Below, one piece after another: positions 46,074-53,765 of a stretch of DNA of 53,765 bases. The DNA lies in contig URDJ01000018.1 in the NCBI GenBank assembly GCA_900546615.1, forward strand, positions 1 to 53,765, read 5' to 3'. The translations under genes and the position numbers were made by a program. Below the pieces are notes generated by a model. It was not told the DNA's origin. It ran no database searches and was given only the letters and a program-made list of their open reading frames with translations. How positions within the stretch are numbered: the first letter of the stretch is position 1; every line of letters starts with the position of its first letter. This DNA comes from an uncultured Eubacteriales bacterium (GTDB lineage Bacteria > Bacillota > Clostridia > Oscillospirales > Oscillospiraceae).

Positions 46074-46775
46074 ATGGAGGAGATCCTGAAGGGCGGCTTT
46101 GCGGAGCTGGGCATTGAGGCGGCGGAGGATGCCTGCGGGCGCTTCCGCACATACTATGAGCGGCTCGCGGAGGTCGGCTCAGTGATGAACCTGACGGCGA
46201 TTGAGGGCGAGGAGCCGGTGGCGCGGCTGCATTTTCTGGACAGCGCGGCGCTTTTGGGTTTTGCGGACTTCGGCGGCGCACGGGTCATCGACGTTGGCAC
46301 GGGCGCAGGCTTTCCGGGCCTGCCGCTGGCGATACTCAGGCCGGACGCGGAGTTCACGCTGCTCGACAGCCAGCAGAAGCGGATGGATTTCCTCTCGGAC
46401 ACGGCGGAGCGGCTGGGGCTTCGGAACGTCGAGGTCGTGTGTATGAGGGCGGAGGAAGCGCCGAAGGAGCGGCGCGGGGCCTATGACATCGCGGTGAGCC
46501 GCGCGGTGGCGAGGCTCAATGTCCTCTGCGAGCTGTGCCTGCCGTTTGTAAAGGCGGGCGGGCTGTTCATCTCCATGAAGGCGGCCGACTGCGCCGCGGA
46601 GGTCGCGGAGGCGGCGAACGCGATAAAAACGCTGGGCGGCGCGGAGCCGGAGATAAGGACATATGGGATACCGGGCACGGACGTCACCCGGGCTGCGGTG
46701 CTGATAAAGAAGGTTGCCGAGACGCCGGATAAATACCCGAGGCGCTGGGCGAAGATCTCGAAGCAGCCACTGTGA
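46074..46775 (+). CDS. rsmG: 16S rRNA (guanine527-N7)-methyltransferase
   Basis: The 233-residue enzyme methylates G527 of 16S rRNA; loss gives streptomycin resistance in some bacteria. Motifs: MNLTAI, HFLDSAAL, VIDVGTGAGFPGLPLAI (SAM site), LLDSQQKRMDFL, SRAVARLNVLCELCLPFVKAGG and the terminal KYPRRWAKISKQPL. The ATG follows GAGGTGAGC. Length normal. It is close behind the SleB gene's hairpin. Confidence 0.96.
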   Translation: MEEILKGGFAELGIEAAEDACGRFRTYYERLAEVGSVMNLTAIEGEEPVARLHFLDSAALLGFADFGGARVIDVGTGAGFPGLPLAILRPDAEFTLLDSQQKRMDFLSDTAERLGLRNVEVVCMRAEEAPKERRGAYDIAVSRAVARLNVLCELCLPFVKAGGLFISMKAADCAAEVAEAANAIKTLGGAEPEIRTYGIPGTDVTRAAVLIKKVAETPDKYPRRWAKISKQPL

Positions 46776-46822
46776 GGAACATTCGGGCTGTAAAGGCGTC
46801 AAAAGGACATGGAGGTCATGAC

Positions 46823-47683
46823 ATGAAAAGGTTTATATCGATCCTGCTGGTGTGCAGCTTGCTCATCGGGGCAGTGCCGGCGCTGGCGGTAGATGCAGGC
46901 GAGGCGCGCGCGGTGATAGGCGCGAACTTGACCGAGGAACAGATCGCCGACGTGTATGCCAACTTCGGCATCGCGCGCGGGGACGTGACGGAGCTGCGCG
47001 TGACGAACGCGGACGAGCGGAAATACCTCGAGGGTTACGTCGACGAGTCCATCATAGGCACGAATTCGATATCCTGCGTGTATATCGAGGTGCTGGAGGA
47101 GGGAGAGGGTCTGGACGTGACGACCTCGAACATCAACTGGTGTACCTCGCAGATGTATGTTTCGGCGCTGGCGACGGCGGGGATAACGGACGCGAAGATA
47201 ATCGTGGCGGCACCCTTTGAGGTCTCGGGCACGGCGGCGCTGACAGGCGTGTACCTTGCATATGAGGACATCACGGGCCAGGAACTGGACGAGACTGCGA
47301 AGCTCGTGAGCACGCAGGAGCTGACGCTGACGGCGGAGCTGGCCGAGCAGATAGGCAGCTACGACTCGGTGGAGATAGTAAACGAGCTGAAGCTGCTGCT
47401 GGGCGAGACCAAGAACATGACGGACGATGAGCTGAGAGCTGAGATAAGCTCGATCGCCTCGGACCTCGGCGTGACGCTGACGGACACGCAGATAGACCAG
47501 CTCATAAGCCTGTGCCGTTCTCTGGAGAAGCTTGACCCGGAGCAGCTGAAGGAAAAGGTCGAGTCGGTGCAGAACACGATAGCGAAGCTGGGCCAGGCGA
47601 AGGAGAAGGTGACGAGTTTCATAGAAAGCGTGAAGAACGTCTGGAACTCGGTGGTCGATTTCTTCAAGAACCTGTTTGGCTGA
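46823..47683 (+). CDS. DUF1002 family exported protein (YpuA-like)
   Basis: The 286-residue protein starts at ATG 46823 after GGAGGTC. A cleavable signal peptide (MKRFISILLVCSLLIGAVPALAVD) leads to the DUF1002 domain: LTEEQIADVYANFGI, ELRVTNADERKYLEGYVDESIIGTNSISCVYIEV and ALTGVYLAYEDITGQEL. The C-terminal ~110 residues are helical, possibly coiled coil. Function not known; family members are common in spore formers. A very strong terminator follows. Confidence 0.92.
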   Translation: MKRFISILLVCSLLIGAVPALAVDAGEARAVIGANLTEEQIADVYANFGIARGDVTELRVTNADERKYLEGYVDESIIGTNSISCVYIEVLEEGEGLDVTTSNINWCTSQMYVSALATAGITDAKIIVAAPFEVSGTAALTGVYLAYEDITGQELDETAKLVSTQELTLTAELAEQIGSYDSVEIVNELKLLLGETKNMTDDELRAEISSIASDLGVTLTDTQIDQLISLCRSLEKLDPEQLKEKVESVQNTIAKLGQAKEKVTSFIESVKNVWNSVVDFFKNLFG

Positions 47684-47687
47684 GGAT

Positions 47688-47737
47688 AATAAGAAAAAGG
47701 GCTTCGCTCCCGCGGGAGCGAAGCCCTTTTTCTTATT
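47688..47737. terminator. 50-bp perfect palindromic terminator
   Basis: Two 25-base arms (AATAAGAAAAAGGGCTTCGC and five more bases, then their exact complement) form a hairpin with A and T flanks on both sides, so it terminates both the DUF1002 gene and the converging SLH/M15 gene. Confidence 0.92.
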
Positions 47738-47751
47738 GTGTTTTCACCGTA

Positions 47752-49065
47752 TCAGCCGCCGCTGGAGAGGATGGAGAAGTGCATGTAGTCGGCGGTGGTG
47801 GTCCAGCCACTGTAGCCGTTTTCGGCGGTGCCGCCGCCCCAGCCCCAGCCGTAGAGCGCGAAGGCTTCCACGACGCTGCTGTCAGGCGTGATGCAGTAGG
47901 GACTGTCGCTGTACTTGTAGCAGGTCGTGCCCGTGACTGCGGTGTAGGGGGTGGTAGTCGTGTAGCAGTAGAAGTTCTCGACGGGGTTTATGTCGATGGC
48001 GCAGCCCCAGCCGTGCCTGAGCTGATTTGCGCCGAACCTCGCGCAGCCGAGCGCGTGTATCGGGAACTGCTCCGGGTCGTTGTAGATGTACTCGAAGATG
48101 GCCTTGACCTCATCCTCGACCATCTTGTTGACCTGCAGGTTCCAGGTGCGGGTGTACTTCTGGCCGGAGGAGTTTATGTCCCAGGTTCTGACCTGAATGG
48201 TGACTATGTAGTCGCTGAGGTTGGCCTCATTGCCGGAGAAATAGGTCTTGCTGCTGTCGCCGAACAGGAGCAGCCTCGCCTCGGAGTTCGGGTTGCCCCA
48301 GGCGTCTATCATGGAGCGGCTGCGCCAGGCGAAGGAATCCTGCGGGTTCATCGTCACGTCGCCACCGGTCGGGGTCTCGACCTCCGCGGCGTCCTCGACC
48401 TCGAGCCGCTCGGAGGTGACCGCAGTGCGGACCACGACCGCCGCCGCCTGCGCCCTTGTCAGGGTGTTGTCGCCGTGGAAGTTCCCGTCCTCATAGCCGT
48501 CGAGGATGCCCTTGCCGAAGGCCTGAATGACCGACTCGTGGTACTTGCTCGCCATGCTGTCGTAGTCGCCGATGACGCTTGACGGGGACTCAAGCGTGAC
48601 CGGCGTCTCGGAGTAGACGTTGCTGCAGAGGTTGTTTATCATGACGCTCATCTCGTATCTGGAGATGGGCTGCTCGAGTGATGAATAGGTGCAGACCACC
48701 TCGTCGATGCCCCAGAGCACGCCGTTGTCGTTCATGAGCTGCCAGTAGGGCTGGGCCCAGTGGACGCTGGTATCCCAAGTGTAGGGCACGAGGTCGCCTA
48801 TGTAGGAGAGCAGCTTCATGAACTCGCCCCTCTTGAGCTGGTCGTCGGGGTGGTACAGGCCGTCCTCCTTGCCCTCTATGATGCCGAGGCTGGCGCAGAA
48901 CGTGACATATTCATAGAACCAGTCGTCCTTGCCGACGTCCGCGAAACTGACGTTCAGGCTGCCCATGTTGAGCGCCCGAGCCTGCATGCCGGGCGCGGCT
49001 GCGAAGATGCAGAGCACGGCGAGCAGCGCTGCCGACAGTCTCATCAGTATACTCTTTTTTCTCAT
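47752..49065 (-). CDS. SLH-domain exported protein with peptidase M15-like domain
   Basis: The 437-residue protein has a signal peptide (LMRLSAALLAVLCIFAAAPGMQARA) and three SLH repeats to about residue 220 (FADVGKDDWFYEYVTFCASLGIIEG, LKRGEFMKLLSYIGD, HESVIQAFGKGILDGYEDG with DNTLTRAQAAAVVVRTA). The C-terminal domain has the M15 zinc pattern HGWGCAIDIN (His ~351, Asp ~358) and DYMHF (His ~428), as in D-Ala-D-Ala carboxypeptidases and L,D-endopeptidases. It likely trims wall peptides while bound by SLH. Its start overlaps the LysR-like gene stop by 4 bases. Confidence 0.88.
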   Translation of the reverse strand: MRKKSILMRLSAALLAVLCIFAAAPGMQARALNMGSLNVSFADVGKDDWFYEYVTFCASLGIIEGKEDGLYHPDDQLKRGEFMKLLSYIGDLVPYTWDTSVHWAQPYWQLMNDNGVLWGIDEVVCTYSSLEQPISRYEMSVMINNLCSNVYSETPVTLESPSSVIGDYDSMASKYHESVIQAFGKGILDGYEDGNFHGDNTLTRAQAAAVVVRTAVTSERLEVEDAAEVETPTGGDVTMNPQDSFAWRSRSMIDAWGNPNSEARLLLFGDSSKTYFSGNEANLSDYIVTIQVRTWDINSSGQKYTRTWNLQVNKMVEDEVKAIFEYIYNDPEQFPIHALGCARFGANQLRHGWGCAIDINPVENFYCYTTTTPYTAVTGTTCYKYSDSPYCITPDSSVVEAFALYGWGWGGGTAENGYSGWTTTADYMHFSILSSGG

Positions 49066-49331
49066 ATCTTACCTCCTGTGTTTCTGACTTTCTCCTTCAG
49101 CTCCTCCGTCATGCGCAGCAGCTCCCGCGCGCCCTCGAGCATGAGTTCGCCGGCCGGGGTCATGCTGATGCCCCGGCTGTCACGGTGGAGCAGCCGCACA
49201 CCTACCGAGGCCTCGAGCGAGGATATCGCCCGGGACACGGTGGAGTGGCTTATATAGAGCGCGGCGGCCGTCCGCGAGAGGCTCTCCATCTCAGCCGCGG
49301 CGCAGAATATTCTGAGCTGTTCAAGCTCCAT
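49062..49331 (-). CDS. Stand-alone LysR-type DNA-binding domain protein
   Basis: The 89-residue protein is just the LysR winged helix: MELEQLRIFCAAAEMESLSRTAAALYISHSTVSRAISSLE, LLHRDSRGISMTPAGELML, and a linker helix. The usual ~200-residue sensing domain is absent, and the frame ends with the overlapping start of the SLH/M15 gene. The ATG lies one base after the cdd stop. It may be a real minimal regulator or the remainder of a LysR gene cut short. Confidence 0.85.
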   Translation of the reverse strand: MELEQLRIFCAAAEMESLSRTAAALYISHSTVSRAISSLEASVGVRLLHRDSRGISMTPAGELMLEGARELLRMTEELKEKVRNTGGKI

Positions 49332-49332
49332 G

Positions 49333-49713
49333 TCAGTAATTGAAGGTGTGGGGCAGCAGCTGGTTGAGGCGGTAGCTCACATATCTGCCACCGGCCTTGG
49401 CGCAGAGAACCTCCATGGTCGGAGAAAACTCCGCGAGGAACTGCCTGCAGGCCCCGCAGGGCATGCAGTAGTCCTTACCCTCGCCCCAAATGGCGATCCT
49501 TGCAAAATCCTGGTGGCCCTCGCTCACGGCTTTGCAGGCGGCGGTGCGCTCGGCGCAGATGGTGCTGCCCAGCGCGGCGTTCTCGACGTTGCAGCCCGTG
49601 AATACCGTCCCGTCAGAGCACTCAATCGCCGCGCCCACTGGGAACTGGGAATACGGCACATAGGCCATGCCCGAGGCCTCGCGCGCCATATCCATAAGCT
49701 CTCTGTCTGTCAT
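49333..49713 (-). CDS. cdd: Cytidine deaminase
   Basis: The 126-residue enzyme deaminates cytidine and deoxycytidine in pyrimidine salvage. Zinc and catalytic motifs are complete: GCNVENAALGSTICAERTAA (C-A-E with catalytic Glu) and MPCGACRQFLAEF (PCxxC). The N-terminal YVPYSQFPVGAAI is typical. It starts at ATG 49713 directly after the stop of the substrate-binding protein (TAAATG), with GGAGG in that gene's end. Confidence 0.96.
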   Translation of the reverse strand: MTDRELMDMAREASGMAYVPYSQFPVGAAIECSDGTVFTGCNVENAALGSTICAERTAACKAVSEGHQDFARIAIWGEGKDYCMPCGACRQFLAEFSPTMEVLCAKAGGRYVSYRLNQLLPHTFNY

Positions 49714-51315
49714 TTACTGCTCCTCCCCGTTATCAGTTTCCGATGAAAAGGTTATCGTCCAGTTTTCTATGCCGTAGAACACGTTGCTTGAGGTTGGGTT
49801 CATGCCGGTTATGACGTTTCGGTGGCTGATGACCTCGTTGCGTTCGAACAGGATAGGTATGATGGGCGTCGTCGAGGCGATGTAGCTGTAGAGGTTGTAG
49901 GCGGCCTGCCCGCGTGTTGTGTCGTCGGCGGCGAGGAACTCGCTGATATAGGTCGCGTAGTTCTCGTCTTCTATTTTGCCGTAGTTGAGCGCGGCGTCCT
50001 TGGTGAGCAGGCTCGTGAGGTCAAAGTCGGCGCCGAGCTTGACCTCGGCGTAGTACATGTCGAAATCCCCGGTGGAGAGCGCCGTCTGATAATCCGACCA
50101 GCCCAGCTCCCTGACCGTGACGGTGACGCCGATGCTCGCGAGGTCGGCGGCGAACTGCTTGGCGATGTCGCCCTTGCCGGCGGACTCTGAGCAGACTATG
50201 AGGTCAATGTTAATCTCCTTCATCTGGCTGTACTCGACGTATTCCCTCTTACCGTCTCCGTTCATGTCGGTGATGCCGAGGTTGTCCAGCACCTGAGCGC
50301 ACATCGCAAGGTCGAAGCGGAGGTCTTTCGCCACGGACTCATCGTAGAGCGGGCTGGTGGGTGAGACGGGCAGGCAGGAGGCCACGGCGCCGTTGCCCAT
50401 GAGCGTGTCCGCGGCGTATTCCCTGTCCACCGCCAGCGCAAGGCAGAAGCGGTACTGCAGGTTGCCCACGAACTCGGCCGAGGCGTTGAAGCCGAAGTAG
50501 TGCATGTTCGTCGTGGTGTAGTAGCGCTTTTCGGTGTTGCCGCCGTAGCCGTAGTTCGCCGTGCCGGAGGGGTCGGTCACCTGCAGGTCGATGTACGAGT
50601 CCTCGAAGGCCATGATAATGTCTTCAGGTTCAGTGTATTCCTTAAAATAGACCCTGTCTACAGGCAAACTCTGGTAGTTCACATGTCCCTCGAAAGCCTC
50701 GACATAGTCGGCGTCCTCGACATACCTGTAAGGCCCCGTGCCGGCGGGCAGGGCCTCGCCGGCCGAGCCGTCCTTGACGACGGGGATGGTCAGCAGATAG
50801 GGGAACAGCGTGTCGGCCTTGCCGAGGTTGACTACGAACTGGTCCTCGCTTATCGCTCCGGCGCCGTATGTGTAGGTGAACCTGCCGCTGTAGCGCGAGG
50901 ACAGCTTGGCGCGCGAGATGGAATAGGCCACGTCCGCCGCCGTGAGGTTCGTGCCGTCGTGCATCAGTATGCTGGTGTCCACGGTGAAGGTCCAGTAGCT
51001 GCCGCCGGTGTTCTCGTACTCGAGGATAATCCGGGACGAGAGGTTGTAGTCGTCGTCCAGCTCGAAGATGTTGTCGTAGACGAGCTGGGATATGAGCAGG
51101 TTGTTGGTGTCGTTCGTGGCGTAGGGATTGAGGCTGGCGGAGGAGTTGTAGTTGAGGGAGAAGATGTCGTCCGCAGCGTCCGAGACCCCCAGCTCCGTGC
51201 CGGGGAGGTTGCCCTCGACGGGGTCAGGCTCCTTATCCGTGCTCGCGCTGCCGCAGCCGGAGAGGATGGAGGCGGCGAGCAGGATGGCTATAAAAGGTGT
51301 AAGGCGTTTTTTCAT
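49714..51315 (-). CDS. ABC transporter substrate-binding lipoprotein (peptide/SBP_bac_5)
   Basis: The 533-residue lipoprotein (lipobox ILSGCGSAS) belongs to the oligopeptide-binding class: SLNPYATNDTNNLLISQLVYDNIFELDDDYNL, LMHDGTNLTAADVAYSI (family signature region), LPAGTGPYRY and CLALAVDREYAADTLM. It presents peptides or similar solutes to an ABC importer, but no permease or ATPase genes lie in this cluster. It is between pgeF and cdd in one leftward run. Confidence 0.92.
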   Translation of the reverse strand: MKKRLTPFIAILLAASILSGCGSASTDKEPDPVEGNLPGTELGVSDAADDIFSLNYNSSASLNPYATNDTNNLLISQLVYDNIFELDDDYNLSSRIILEYENTGGSYWTFTVDTSILMHDGTNLTAADVAYSISRAKLSSRYSGRFTYTYGAGAISEDQFVVNLGKADTLFPYLLTIPVVKDGSAGEALPAGTGPYRYVEDADYVEAFEGHVNYQSLPVDRVYFKEYTEPEDIIMAFEDSYIDLQVTDPSGTANYGYGGNTEKRYYTTTNMHYFGFNASAEFVGNLQYRFCLALAVDREYAADTLMGNGAVASCLPVSPTSPLYDESVAKDLRFDLAMCAQVLDNLGITDMNGDGKREYVEYSQMKEINIDLIVCSESAGKGDIAKQFAADLASIGVTVTVRELGWSDYQTALSTGDFDMYYAEVKLGADFDLTSLLTKDAALNYGKIEDENYATYISEFLAADDTTRGQAAYNLYSYIASTTPIIPILFERNEVISHRNVITGMNPTSSNVFYGIENWTITFSSETDNGEEQ

Positions 51316-51330
51316 GGCACACTCCGTAGT

Positions 51331-52131
51331 TTAGAGGCAGATGAAGGCGCACTGGCTGCCGCGCAGCCCGCGGCTGTACCTGTGCGACCAGTATTTCTCA
51401 TGCAGGCACATGGTACACTCGTCGGAGACGTCGATGTTCTCCTCCTCGAGGCCGAGCTGCATGAGCCGCTGCCTGATGGCGCCGCGCAGGTCTACGAGGA
51501 ACTTGCCGCGGCCTCCCTTCGGCCTGATATACGCCTCGGCCTCGTCCGGGCCGAGCCAGCGCCTGACGGCCTCGGGTACGTCTGCGTCGGTCTCGAAGCA
51601 GCAGGCGCCGATGGCGGGCCCGATGGCGGCGCGGATGTCCCAGGCTCTGGAGCCGAGGCTCTGCATCATGCGCACCGCCACGGCGGGGATGTCCCCGACG
51701 GAGCTGCGCCAGCCGCAGTGGATGGCGCCGGCGGTCTCGCGCACGGGGTCGTGCAGCAGCAGCGGCACGCAGTCGGCGGTGAAGCAGAAGATGGGCAGAC
51801 CCTTCACGTTCGTGACGAGGCCGTCCGCGTCGCAGGGGGCGGGGTCGGTCGGGCCGCAGCGGTCGGCGTCCGTCACGAGCCGCACGTGTACGCCGTGTAC
51901 CTGCTTCGTATACGCCGCGCTCATGACGTCGATGCCCAGCGTCCTGCCGAGGATGCGGTAGTTTTCCATGACATGCCCGCGCTCGTCGCCCCGGTTGAAT
52001 CCGAGATTGAGCGAGGCGAGGTATCCACCGGACACTCCGCCGTACCTTGTCGTGAAGGCATGCTTCGCCGGTATGAGGCCCGAGACCATGTATACGAGCC
52101 CGTCTTTTTCACGCTGAACGAATTGGGACAT
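51331..52131 (-). CDS. pgeF: Peptidoglycan editing factor PgeF (multicopper polyphenol oxidase family)
   Basis: The 266-residue YfiH/PgeF protein has the metal-site motifs KQVHGVHV, FTADCVPLLLHDP and AGAIHCGWRSSVG. E. coli PgeF removes misincorporated L-Ser-containing peptides from wall precursors. Others have adenosine deaminase or phosphorylase activity. ATG 52131 follows GGAAGGAG, 20 bases after the secA stop, so the two genes are co-transcribed. Confidence 0.93.
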   Translation of the reverse strand: MSQFVQREKDGLVYMVSGLIPAKHAFTTRYGGVSGGYLASLNLGFNRGDERGHVMENYRILGRTLGIDVMSAAYTKQVHGVHVRLVTDADRCGPTDPAPCDADGLVTNVKGLPIFCFTADCVPLLLHDPVRETAGAIHCGWRSSVGDIPAVAVRMMQSLGSRAWDIRAAIGPAIGACCFETDADVPEAVRRWLGPDEAEAYIRPKGGRGKFLVDLRGAIRQRLMQLGLEEENIDVSDECTMCLHEKYWSHRYSRGLRGSQCAFICL

Positions 52132-52150
52132 TCCGGCTCCTTCCGGCGGC

Positions 52151-53765
52151 TCACTCGTTGCGGCCGCAGCAGTCCTTGTACTTCATGGGCAGGCCGTTGG
52201 GTCTGAGCTTGCCGCAGGGGCAGGGGTCGTTGCGGCCGGGCTTTTTTATCTTTTTCACCGGCTGCTTTTTATGCGGCGCGTCCCCGCCTACGTTCGCCGC
52301 GGCGTTTTTGGAGACGCTCTTGCGCTCGAGCTTTTCCTCCTTCTTCACGCGCACCACAAAGAGCCGGCGCACCGTCTCCTCGCGTATGCCGTGTATCATG
52401 GCCTCGAACATCTCGAAGCCCTCGTTCTTGTAGGCGTCTATCGGCTTTGTGTTGCCGTAGCCGCGCAGGCCGATGCCCTGCCGCAGGTCGGTCATGGCGT
52501 CAAGGTGTTCCATCCAGTACTCGTCCACGACGCGCAGCATGACCACGCGCTCGAGCTCGCGCATGACGGGCTGGCCGTTCGGCATGAGGCCGAGTTCGGC
52601 CTCCTTCGCGTCGTAGAAAGCCAGCGCCTTTTCGAGCGCCATGTCCGTGAGCTTCTGCGCGTTGAGGCCGGAGAGCTCCTCAGGGGAGAGCTTAATATCG
52701 CCCGGGCGCAGGAACAGCTTACCGAAGGGCGCGAGCGCCTCGTTCACGGCGGCAAGGTCGGGATGCGGCTCGCTGCCCAGCCCGTCCGCCACGGTGGAGG
52801 AGACGAACTCCTCTATCATCTTGCGGATGGAGGCCTGCAAATCCTCGCCGTCGAGCACCTTGCGCCTCTCGCCGTAGATGACGTTGCGCTGGACGTTCAT
52901 GACGTCGTCGTATTCGAGGACGTTTTTGCGGGTCTGGAAGTTTCTGCTCTCCACGGTCTTCTGGGCCTGCTCGATGGCGTTCGAGAGCATCTTCTGGTCG
53001 AGCGGCGTGTCCTCGTCCATGCCGAGGGTGTCCATCATGCCCATGACGCGCTCGGAGCCGAACAGGCGCATGATGTCGTCGGTCATGGCGATGTAGAAGC
53101 GGCTCTCGCCGGGGTCGCCCTGACGGCCCGCGCGGCCGCGCAGCTGATTGTCGATGCGCCGCGACTCATGCCGCTCCGTTCCGAGGATAAAGAGGCCGCC
53201 CGCCTCGCGCACCTTCTCCGCCTCCGCGTCCGTGACCTTCCTGTGCTCGGCCAGGCGCTCCGCGAACATGGCGCGGGCCTTCAGAATCTCCTCGTCCTCC
53301 GTCTCGGCGTAGCCCGTGGCCTCGGTGATGACGTCTTCCTCGAACCCGGCCTTGCGCAGGTCGGTCTTGGCGAGGTATTCCGCGTTGCCGCCGAGCATGA
53401 TGTCCGTGCCGCGCCCGGCCATGTTCGTCGCGATGGTCACCGCGCCGAGCTTGCCCGCCTGAGCGACGATCTCGGCCTCGCGCTCGTGCTGCTTGGCGTT
53501 GAGGACGTTGTGCGGTATCCCGCGCTTTTTGAGCAGGGAGGAGAGATACTCGCTCTTTTCGATGGAGATGGTGCCCACCAGCACGGGCTGACCCTTCTCG
53601 TGGCAGGCGATTATCTGCTCGATAATGGCCTTGTCCTTGCCCGCCTCGCTCCTGTACACCACGTCGGGCCAATCTTTGCGGATGACGGGTTTGTTGGTGG
53701 GTATCTCGATGATGTCGAGCTCGTAGATGGCGGTGAATTCCTCCTCCTCGGTCAGGGCCGTGCCG
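52151..53765 (-). CDS. secA: Preprotein translocase ATPase SecA, C-terminal part
   Basis: The frame enters from the right edge and covers about 537 residues of the ~900-residue SecA motor, which pushes proteins through SecYEG. Seen are the second nucleotide-binding fold (VLVGTISIEKSEYLSSLLKKRGIPHNVLNAK), helicase motifs ATNMAGRGTDIMLGGN and ESRRIDNQLRGRAGRQGDPG, the helical scaffold/wing (NFQTRKNVLEYDDVMNVQRNVIY) and a C-terminal SEC-C zinc motif (DPCPCGK ... DCC). It leads the leftward gene run towards 47752. The N-terminal motor domain is outside the window. Confidence 0.97.
   Translation of the reverse strand, partial: GTALTEEEEFTAIYELDIIEIPTNKPVIRKDWPDVVYRSEAGKDKAIIEQIIACHEKGQPVLVGTISIEKSEYLSSLLKKRGIPHNVLNAKQHEREAEIVAQAGKLGAVTIATNMAGRGTDIMLGGNAEYLAKTDLRKAGFEEDVITEATGYAETEDEEILKARAMFAERLAEHRKVTDAEAEKVREAGGLFILGTERHESRRIDNQLRGRAGRQGDPGESRFYIAMTDDIMRLFGSERVMGMMDTLGMDEDTPLDQKMLSNAIEQAQKTVESRNFQTRKNVLEYDDVMNVQRNVIYGERRKVLDGEDLQASIRKMIEEFVSSTVADGLGSEPHPDLAAVNEALAPFGKLFLRPGDIKLSPEELSGLNAQKLTDMALEKALAFYDAKEAELGLMPNGQPVMRELERVVMLRVVDEYWMEHLDAMTDLRQGIGLRGYGNTKPIDAYKNEGFEMFEAMIHGIREETVRRLFVVRVKKEEKLERKSVSKNAAANVGGDAPHKKQPVKKIKKPGRNDPCPCGKLRPNGLPMKYKDCCGRNE

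Noticed and set aside
1..53765. CRISPR array, rRNA operon or complete prophage
   Set aside because: No regularly spaced identical repeats, no rRNA-like sequence and no phage structural genes were seen on reading.

Overview
The window looks like the chromosome of a high-GC, anaerobic, spore-forming Clostridia member, most like the Oscillospiraceae (Oscillibacter/Dysosmobacter-type gut bacteria). Support comes from sporulation genes (spoIIIG/sigG, spoIIP, a SleB-type hydrolase), the anaerobic oxidative-stress set (perR-like regulator, rubrerythrin, rubredoxin), AGGAGG ribosome binding sites, canonical TTGACA-N17-TATAAT promoters and S-layer (SLH) proteins. The assignment is by inference; no rRNA gene is present.

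Layout. 1-1870: end of an integrated element (replication-initiator-like protein, anchored protein, TIGR02391 protein, integrase remnant). 1878-6342: C-terminal half of a tryptophanase gene, a Crp/Fnr regulator divergent from a large flavin/Fe-S enoate reductase, and a ribF lacking its 5' part. 6342-8189: a patchwork holding a dehydrogenase tail, a tRNA-Gly cut in the anticodon loop, an AT-rich ORF, a candidate small RNA, a ParB-like gene and a tRNA-Leu(UAA) remnant. 8287-28519: mostly intact core and transport genes. These are GNAT, gltS, acyltransferase, a five-gene ABC transporter operon, TauE, an ECF S component with coaX, ZIP, a spermidine-synthase fusion, a SAM-I riboswitch with nucleotidyltransferase and metK, GH25 lysozyme, EamA, DUF554, tRNA-Leu(UAG), a cation:proton antiporter, MgtC and a methyltransferase. 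28562-32479: FkbM methyltransferase and a two-subunit molybdenum hydroxylase whose large subunit is cut short. 32521-53765: sigG, lipoproteins, a DUF2975-like/HTH module with two operators, XRE regulator plus MATE pump, a small-peptide locus, SLH proteins, the perR-rubrerythrin-rubredoxin operon, spoIIP, sleB-like, rsmG, DUF1002, and a long leftward secA-pgeF-SBP-cdd-LysR-SLH/M15 gene string.

How the genes work together. The riboswitch couples S-adenosylmethionine level to its own synthesis (metK). The ECF S component sits directly upstream of pantothenate kinase and probably feeds it. The perR operon encodes its own peroxide defence. Small HTH regulators sit next to palindromes that they probably bind.

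The most unusual feature is a series of abrupt joints inside genes, near 1878, 6342, 6540, 8084 and 32005. They are either real rearrangement or mobile-element scars or assembly joins, and need long-read confirmation. The best candidates for something undescribed are the XRE-controlled small-peptide locus (38106-39141), the duplicated DUF2975-like/HTH module (35406-36604), the candidate small RNA at 6845-6908, and the nucleotidyltransferase placed under a SAM riboswitch.
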